Of a DNA stretch of 5,747 bases, positions 1 through 5,000 are shown piece by piece. The notes under the pieces are model-generated. The model was not told where the DNA came from, did not search any database, and worked only from the letters and a program-made list of their open reading frames with translations. The stretch lies in contig JAQXFM010000295.1 in the NCBI GenBank assembly GCA_029250305.1, positions 1 through 5,747 on the forward strand, given 5' to 3'. This DNA comes from Candidatus Poseidoniaceae archaeon. Its GTDB lineage: Archaea; Thermoplasmatota; Poseidoniia; Poseidoniales; Poseidoniaceae. Position 1 is the first letter of the stretch; each line of letters opens with the position of its first letter. Made by a program: the position numbers and the translations under genes.

Positions 1-930
1 GTGTCGTTCGAGGACCTTGGCGGGGCGATGACGCATGGCAGCAAATCAGGCGTCTCACATTTCACCGCAAACGACGACGAAGGTGCTATTCTGCTTGCTC
101 GTGAACTCACCGACCTCCTGCCGCAAAACAACCTTGAGCGGCCTCCCGACAAGAAAACTTCAGATTCCATCGACCGTTCGTGTGACGCACTTGACAGCAT
201 CATCCCAGATGTCGCTACCAAACCTTACGATGTCCTTGATGTCATCAGTGAAATCCTCGATGATGGAGCGTTTTTGGAAGTTCAAGCCGATTGGGCCCAA
301 AACATCGTCATCGGATTTGGACACCTTGGCACTCACACTGTTGGTGTGGTGGCAAACCAGCCAAAAGTTCTGGCCGGTTGTCTCGACATCGATGCCAGTG
401 ACAAAGCAGCAAGGTTCGTTCGCTTCTGTGATGCGTTCAATATTCCAATCATCACCCTTGAGGATGTTCCAGGGTTCTTACCGGGCACCAATCAAGAGTG
501 GGGTGGCATCATTCGTCACGGTGCGAAACTTCTCTACGCTTTTGCCGAAGCGACCGTGCCAAAGTTGACGGTGATTTTGCGCAAGGCCTACGGTGGAGCG
601 TATGATGTGATGTCTTCTAAGCACATCCGTGGGGATTACAACGTAGCGTGGCCAACCGGTGAATTAGCCGTTATGGGCGCTGATGGCGCCGTCGAAATTA
701 TTCACAAGCGTCGGATTGCTCACGCTCGAAATGCCGAGCAAGAGCGAGCCCGCCTCACGGAAGACTTCAATGAGAAATTTGCAAATCCGTACAAGGCCGC
801 AGCCCTTGGTTACCTTGACGATGTCATCGAACCAAATGAGACGCGCCGCCGCCTCGCTCGAGCCCTCGAGATGCTTCTCGACAAGGAAGAGTTGCGACCT
901 GCCCGAAAGCACGGGAACATCCCACTTTGA
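1..930 (+). CDS. pccB: Acyl-CoA (propionyl-CoA type) carboxylase, carboxyltransferase beta subunit, 5'-truncated
   Basis: This is the C-terminal 309 residues of the carboxyltransferase subunit of a biotin-dependent acyl-CoA carboxylase; the family is usually about 510-530 residues. It transfers CO2 from carboxybiotin to an acyl-CoA in the cytoplasm. The window opens inside the gene at a stretch matching the family's end of the N-domain (FEDLGGAMTHGSKSGVSHF), so the GTG at base 1 is an internal Val codon, not a start. Visible C-domain landmarks are LPQNNLERPP (about 40-49), DVPGFLPGTNQEWGGIIRHG (about 155-174), RKAYGGAYDVMSSKH (about 194-208) and AWPTGELAVMGADGAVEII. The GGA of YGGAYD belongs to the oxyanion-hole region of the family. 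Asp202 in GGAYDVM sits, as I recall, at the position reported in Streptomyces enzymes to favour propionyl-CoA, where acetyl-CoA-accepting relatives carry a hydrophobic residue. Family assignment is secure; the propionyl preference is inferred. It heads the cluster with the two following ORFs. Confidence 0.95.
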   Translation: MSFEDLGGAMTHGSKSGVSHFTANDDEGAILLARELTDLLPQNNLERPPDKKTSDSIDRSCDALDSIIPDVATKPYDVLDVISEILDDGAFLEVQADWAQNIVIGFGHLGTHTVGVVANQPKVLAGCLDIDASDKAARFVRFCDAFNIPIITLEDVPGFLPGTNQEWGGIIRHGAKLLYAFAEATVPKLTVILRKAYGGAYDVMSSKHIRGDYNVAWPTGELAVMGADGAVEIIHKRRIAHARNAEQERARLTEDFNEKFANPYKAAALGYLDDVIEPNETRRRLARALEMLLDKEELRPARKHGNIPL

Positions 931-933
931 GGT
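929..933 (+). promoter_or_regulatory. Shine-Dalgarno-like GAGGT for the 64-residue ORF
   Basis: GAGGT overlaps the carboxyltransferase stop codon (TGA at 928-930) and lies 6 bases before the ATG at 940. The overlap suggests translational coupling and supports both the start at 940 and the reality of the small ORF. Confidence 0.6.
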
Positions 934-939
934 TTTATT

Positions 940-1134
940 ATGAGCGCAACTGATTCTGCTACCCTTCGCATGGCTGCCATTGCTGCTGTGATTGCTGAGG
1001 TGACTCAGCAAGGCGACGATGTGTCTCAAGCAGCGCGCAAACCCGGTTTGGCATGGTCACAGGATCATCGAAGGATGAACACTGGGCAATCAAGCCTCAT
1101 GCATCAACGAGCAAGCCGCTCACCCTGGAAGTGA
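940..1134 (+). CDS. Small 64-residue protein between carboxyltransferase and biotin carrier; possible accessory subunit
   Basis: This short ORF sits 9 bases after the carboxyltransferase gene and ends 4 bases before the biotin carrier gene, so it is probably cotranslated. Residues about 9-24 (LRMAAIAAVIAEVTQQ) form an Ala/Ile-rich probable amphipathic helix. The rest is basic and contains AWSQDHRRM and a terminal RSPWK. The layout of an AAIAAVIAE-like helix followed by Trp/Arg motifs resembles the cytoplasmic tail of small gamma/delta (OadG-like) subunits of biotin-dependent decarboxylases, and the small extra subunits of acyl-CoA carboxylases. There is no transmembrane helix, so a sodium-pump role is not supported. 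An accessory or assembly subunit of the carboxylase is inferred mainly from position. The second half is less convincing as coding sequence, and a frameshift within about 1030-1060 cannot be excluded. The start at ATG 940 is chosen for its well-placed GAGGT. Confidence 0.6.
   Translation: MSATDSATLRMAAIAAVIAEVTQQGDDVSQAARKPGLAWSQDHRRMNTGQSSLMHQRASRSPWK
1127..1134 (+). promoter_or_regulatory. Shine-Dalgarno-like GGAAGTGA for the biotin carrier gene
   Basis: GGAAGTGA differs by one base from the strong GGAGGTGA sequence and ends 4 bases before the ATG at 1139. It includes the stop codon of the preceding ORF (TGA at 1132-1134), which fits coupled translation. A second in-frame TGA at 1136-1138 lies immediately before the ATG and fixes this as the carrier gene start. 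Confidence 0.55.
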
Positions 1135-1138
1135 ATGA

Positions 1139-1546
1139 ATGTCAGAAACAAGAAAAGTCGTCGTCGACGGTGTTGAATTCGAAGTTGAACTCGAGGGTGA
1201 AGGCACATCTTGGTCCGCTACTGTTGAGGGTCAGACGTTCCAGATTGAAATCCCAGACGCTGCACCTGTGTCGAAGAAGAAGCGCTCGGGTGGTGGCAAG
1301 AAGAAGAAGTCCGGGACCGTTTCTGCTAATATTCCTGGCAAGGTGGTCACCGTTGAAGTTAACGAAGGCGACGAAGTGGTTGAGGGTCAAGTGATCTTGA
1401 TTCTCGAAGCAATGAAAATGCAGAATGAAATTCAAGCACCTGTCTCAGGAACCGTGGTCTCTGTTCAATGCGAAGAGGGGCAAGCGATTGAAGCGAACAT
1501 CCCCCTTGTTGTGATTGAGCCGGTCGCTGAACCTGACAGTGAGTAA
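1139..1546 (+). CDS. Biotin carboxyl carrier protein of acyl-CoA carboxylase
   Basis: A complete 135-residue biotin carrier protein. It is biotinylated on Lys93 (codon 1415-1417) within EAMKMQNE, the canonical site, and shuttles carboxybiotin from biotin carboxylase to the carboxyltransferase encoded upstream. Residues 5-39 form a short beta-rich N-terminal segment (KVVVDGVEFEVELEG, then SATVEGQTFQIEI) of the kind that precedes the biotinyl domain in stand-alone carriers of pyruvate- and propionyl-CoA-carboxylase type. Residues 45-59 are a flexible linker very rich in Lys and Gly (SKKKRSGGGKKKKSG). Residues 60-127 are the flattened-barrel biotinyl domain (SANIPGKVVTVEVNEGDEV ... PVSGTVVSV ... 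GQAIEANIPLVVI). Length is typical for archaeal carriers. The Lys-rich linker is odd, since Ala/Pro-rich linkers are more usual. It closes the visible cluster; the biotin carboxylase gene must lie outside the window. Confidence 0.95.
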   Translation: MSETRKVVVDGVEFEVELEGEGTSWSATVEGQTFQIEIPDAAPVSKKKRSGGGKKKKSGTVSANIPGKVVTVEVNEGDEVVEGQVILILEAMKMQNEIQAPVSGTVVSVQCEEGQAIEANIPLVVIEPVAEPDSE

Positions 1547-1550
1547 CGCC

Positions 1551-1569
1551 CATTTGATGCGTTCAAATG
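1551..1569 (+). other. Perfect 7-bp inverted repeat (hairpin) after the biotin carrier gene
   Basis: CATTTGA at 1551-1557 and TCAAATG at 1563-1569 are exact reverse complements separated by the 5-base loop TGCGT. The hairpin begins 4 bases after the carrier stop codon. It could mark the transcript 3' end, an operator, or mRNA processing. It is AT-rich (2 GC pairs of 7) and no T-run follows, so it is not a classical terminator. Such a repeat may also arise by chance. Confidence 0.35.
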
Positions 1570-1597
1570 ATGTTCGTCGCGCCGGTCATGTACGACC

Positions 1598-1609
1598 ATT
1601 AAAGAGGTG
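1598..1609 (+). promoter_or_regulatory. Candidate start signals for the small Cys/His protein: TATA-like ATTAAA and GAGGTG
   Basis: ATTAAA at 1598-1603 is centred about 28 bases before ATG 1629, as an archaeal TATA box would be for a leaderless or near-leaderless transcript. Directly after it, GAGGTG at 1604-1609 is a good Shine-Dalgarno sequence. It is 19 bases from ATG 1629, too far, but 7 bases from an in-frame TTG at 1617. The two signals imply different starts and probably only one is used. Confidence 0.3.
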
Positions 1610-1628
1610 TCAGTGTTTGTCTTTGTGT

Positions 1629-1868
1629 ATGGGCGGAGCGGCAGTGTGTGATTTTCCTGGGTGTGGAGAAGAGGGAACGATTGTTTCTCGACTCTCGCCT
1701 GAAGGCTACCTCGTTGCAACAGGAAAGAAAGCCTACTCATTCAGGGAAGCATACCGACGTTTCCATTATTGCACCAACCATCACGATGAATTGATGGGTG
1801 GCGTTTGGTCGAGGGTTCGTAAACCAGAAGCCAAGCAAGATGGGCACGTTGCACCAACGGCCATCTGA
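1629..1868 (+). CDS. Small probable zinc-binding protein, Cys/His motif, function unknown
   Basis: A 79-residue protein with CDFPGC near the N-terminus (Cys7, Cys12) and HYCTNHH further on (His46, Cys48, His51, His52). This C-x4-C ... C-x2-H pattern looks like a single treble-clef or zinc-ribbon-like site, as in many small archaeal proteins of unknown role. The C-terminus (WSRVRKPEAKQ) is basic. The segment between the two motif halves has alternating polar and hydrophobic residues (GTIVSRLSPEGYLVATG) that suggests a beta hairpin. There is no signal peptide or membrane segment. I do not recognise a specific family, and a nucleic-acid or protein-binding role would be guesswork. The frame is open upstream to 1515. 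ATG 1629 is the conservative start; TTG 1617 (83 residues) has the better Shine-Dalgarno spacing, and ATG 1557 would overlap the hairpin. The 82-base gap from the carrier gene suggests a separate transcription unit. Confidence 0.7.
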   Translation: MGGAAVCDFPGCGEEGTIVSRLSPEGYLVATGKKAYSFREAYRRFHYCTNHHDELMGGVWSRVRKPEAKQDGHVAPTAI

Positions 1869-1914
1869 GGCCCTTCGGCGAGATGCTGATAAGCAGGCAA
1901 GCACTGGCTAAACC
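1869..1914 (+). promoter_or_regulatory. Short intergenic region, probable promoter of the surface-protein gene
   Basis: This 46-base gap has no Shine-Dalgarno sequence before ATG 1915, so leaderless initiation is plausible. TGATAAG at 1887-1893 is centred about 25 bases upstream of the ATG, where an archaeal TATA box would be for a leaderless start, but its match is weak. CATCT (1862-1866) and AGATG (1881-1885) could pair around an inner GCC/GGC, forming an imperfect hairpin over the end of the preceding gene. Neither element is strong. Confidence 0.25.
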
Positions 1915-2019
1915 ATGAACACCGACATCGGCCATGCTCGAAAGAAAATCTCGGCAGGCATTCTAGCGCTTCTATTGGCCCTGGTATCAGTTACATTAAC
2001 GGCTCCAATGGCATCTGCC
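1915..2019 (+). other. Sec signal peptide of the surface protein
   Basis: Residues 1-35: a basic n-region (HARKK), a hydrophobic core (AGILALLLALVSVTL) and a small-residue cleavage site, MASA before VGVNQ, which predicts signal peptidase I cutting after Ala35. There is no lipobox Cys. It shows export and fixes ATG 1915 as the start. Confidence 0.88.
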
Positions 2020-5000
2020 GTTGGCGTAAATCAAAACGATTTAGGCTCCGCCATGGACCTTCCAGACAATTCAACTTCAATCAACAGCAGCCAAGCCGTG
2101 ATGAACATGAATGGTTATGCTCCAATGGCTTCAGGGGCATTGTACGGTGAATTAGATGTCGGAGATGATGAAGATTGGTTCGCAATGACGCTGAATGCCA
2201 ATGAAGGCGTCGCGCTCCAAATAGCATACAATACGACGTACACATCATCAAACGGATCAACCTATACCAACGACTTCGAGTTGTGGGTGTATGATTCTTC
2301 GATGAGCATTATCGAATATTCCATTGGCAACAACCCCGAGCTCGTCTCAACCAACGCCTCGTTTAGCCCCCATGGTGGCACGGTTTACTTCAAGATCGTC
2401 CGCTATGATGGCTATGGCAGCTACACTCTTGACTACTGGTTGTTCTCCACTGGTTCTTCCGGCGGTGGCGGTGGTGGGAATGGGACTGCTCCACCAAGCA
2501 ACTGCGCTGGAAACGGGACCCTTGCCTCAGATATCCTCGAACCCAACGATTCGACGGCAACAGCCACAATGGCTTCTGGCCTCCCACTTTCATGCACGGG
2601 TCTCTCGATTGATTCCACGACAGATGTCGATTTCTTCGAAATCAATTTGCTTGCAGGCGTCACCTATTATGTCAACGTGACCTTCACTGGTACAAATGGT
2701 GACATCGACCTTGGATGGGACGATGCATCTGGGTCTTACATTGACTCCTCAACCAGCACTGGAAGCCTTGAATCAATGAGCTACACCTCATTTACAAATC
2801 AAACCTCATACGTTGATGTTTATGGGTACACTGGAGCAACCAATGTCTACTCGATTGAGATCACAACGGATTTGCCAGGCGGTGGTCAATCCTTTGAGAC
2901 GGTTTCAGTTGAAGCAACGACGTTGACAAATGCGACCATTGAGGTTGATGGCATCACTTCCGGAATGAATTATACACTCATGCTCACACCAATTCAGTAC
3001 TTCCTGAACGGTAGCTTCACCCAAGGAACAACGACCTCGATGAACTTCACGGCCAATGGAACCACTTACGCTGCGAACAGCACGCTCGCTTCTCCAATCA
3101 TGGTCGAGTCAGAATACTGCATGGATGTGGAATTGATGGATGCAGCAGGAACCATCTCCTACGATTTCGATTGTACCCTCATCGAAGTTCTACAATCGAC
3201 AGCGCTCTCTTCGACCACAGGTTCCCACAGCGCCACAAACTTGACGCTCAACACTGATTACACGTTGTGGTGGTTCGTCTTTGAAGAAGTCCAATTCACC
3301 AACAACTACTCTGTGAGCAACGATGTCGATGCCGCTCTCGCCGCTTCAATCGTCGACGAAGCAACCGTGAACTTCACTTCCACTGCTACCTCTGAAAGTT
3401 GGTCCGTCAACTGGAGCGGTATCACGACCATGAACGATCACGTTTTGATCGGCATCCTGTACGAGCCTACTTCTGTCTTGGATTTAGACAACAACTCTGG
3501 TTACATTGGCTTCCATGATGATTTGTTCGTTCCACAACTTCCAACGATGTTGATTGATTCGTATTCCACCAGCCCGACTGCTTCGACCAACAACGTCGAT
3601 GTGAAAGGCGCTGATTTGGTGACGGGTGATGATTACATCTACACCGTTCGAGTGACCGACGCTTCAGGTGCCAATGTTGCAACAACAGGGCTGCTCAACT
3701 TCACGGCCACCGCCCAGAACATGAGCCAACCAACCTTTACCTACACCACACCCACTTTGACGGGTACCTATTGTGCAGAGGTTTTGCTCTACTCTGATGC
3801 CTATGTGCAACTCATTGGCGACAGTTCATGCTTCAACCTCGAATTTGATGACGACAATGATGGTGTCGTAAACGAAGACGATCTCTGCCCGAACACAGCC
3901 ATCGGTTCCCTTGTCGACTTCGATGGCTGCGCACTGTCGCAGAAGGACAGTGACAACGATGGTTACAACGACTCAGTGGATGCATTCCCTACTGATGCAA
4001 GTCAGTATTCCGACATGGATGGTGACGGCTATGGAGACAACCCGAACGGAAATTACCCAGATGCGTTCCCAACCGACAGTTCACAATGGGAGGATGCTGA
4101 TGGCGATGGCTACGGTGACAACCCACTTGGCAACAACTCCGACGCATTCCCATTCGATCCGACTCAATGGTCCGACGCAGATGGTGACGGCTATGGTGAT
4201 GCTTCATCCGGTAACAACCCAGATGCCTACCCAACAGACGCCAGCCAGTGGGTTGACGCAGATGGCGATGGCTACGGTGACAACCCAACGGGTACCAACG
4301 GGGATCAATTCCCGAACGATGCCTCTCAATGGGCCGACGCTGATGGCGATGGCTTTGGTGACAATCCAGCTGGAACACAACCCGACGCCTTCCCAAGCGA
4401 TGCCACACAATGGGCAGATGCAGATGGTGATGGCTATGGTGACAACACAGGTGGGAACAACGCCGATGCATTCCCCAACGACGCATCCCAATGGTCCGAC
4501 CAAGATGGTGATGGCTTTGGTGACAACCAAGCAGGAACCACCCCTGACGCTTTCCCAACCGACGGCACACAGTGGTCAGATGCAGACGGTGACGGCTATG
4601 GTGACAACCCAACAGGAAACGCAGCAGATGCTTTCCCTGCAGATGCCACTCAATGGGCTGACGCTGACAATGATGGGTATGGCGACAACGCCATGGGCAA
4701 CGACGGGGATCAATGCTTGAACACTCCAGCGGGTCAATCCGTGGATGAGAATGGCTGCGCTGCTTCTCAGAAAGACGACGACCTTGACGGCGTTAACAAC
4801 GCTCAAGACGCTTGCCCAGCAACGCCTGCTGGCGAAACAGTCGATCCATCGGGTTGCTCTGGTTCTCAAGAAGATACAGACAACGACGGTGTGATGGATT
4901 TGTTCGACTTGTGCCCTCTCACACCGCTTGGTGCAAGCATCGACGCAGCAGGATGCGCTGATTCACAACTTGACAGCGATAATGATGACATCACGAACAA

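Noticed and set aside
1..3. GTG at the first base as a start codon for the carboxyltransferase
   Set aside because: The following residues match the interior of the family, past the N-domain, so the gene is cut by the window edge.
35..568. 177-codon + strand ORF inside the carboxyltransferase gene
   Set aside because: Shadow of a clearly conserved enzyme in the main frame, with no domain of its own.
1053..1394. Alternative + frame reading DEHWAIKPH near 1074-1100, suggesting a frameshift in the small ORF
   Set aside because: The segment looks fairly coding-like, but the frame runs on to 1394 through the biotin carrier gene, which is certainly read in another frame. The stop at 1132-1134 fits the operon spacing better. 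A frameshift remains possible but is not claimed.
1465..1740. Minus-strand ORF across the intergenic region after the biotin carrier gene
   Set aside because: It overlaps two + strand genes, has no recognisable motif, and lacks a plausible start signal.
3989..4612. Minus-strand ORF of 207 codons rich in His, Arg and Cys, and another at 4204-4530
   Set aside because: These are antisense readings of GAT/GGT-rich repeats, where stop codons are rare. They have no start signal or recognisable domain.
4012..4659. Regularly spaced repeats resembling a CRISPR array
   Set aside because: The period of 81 bases is a multiple of three, the reading frame is open throughout, and no identical repeat and unique spacer structure exists. 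It is a protein repeat.
3911..4720. Long + strand ORF of 269 codons in another frame over the repeat region
   Set aside because: Its Met/Thr-rich repetitive product is the out-of-frame reading of the 81-bp repeats. The overlapping frame carries a signal peptide and recognisable domains.
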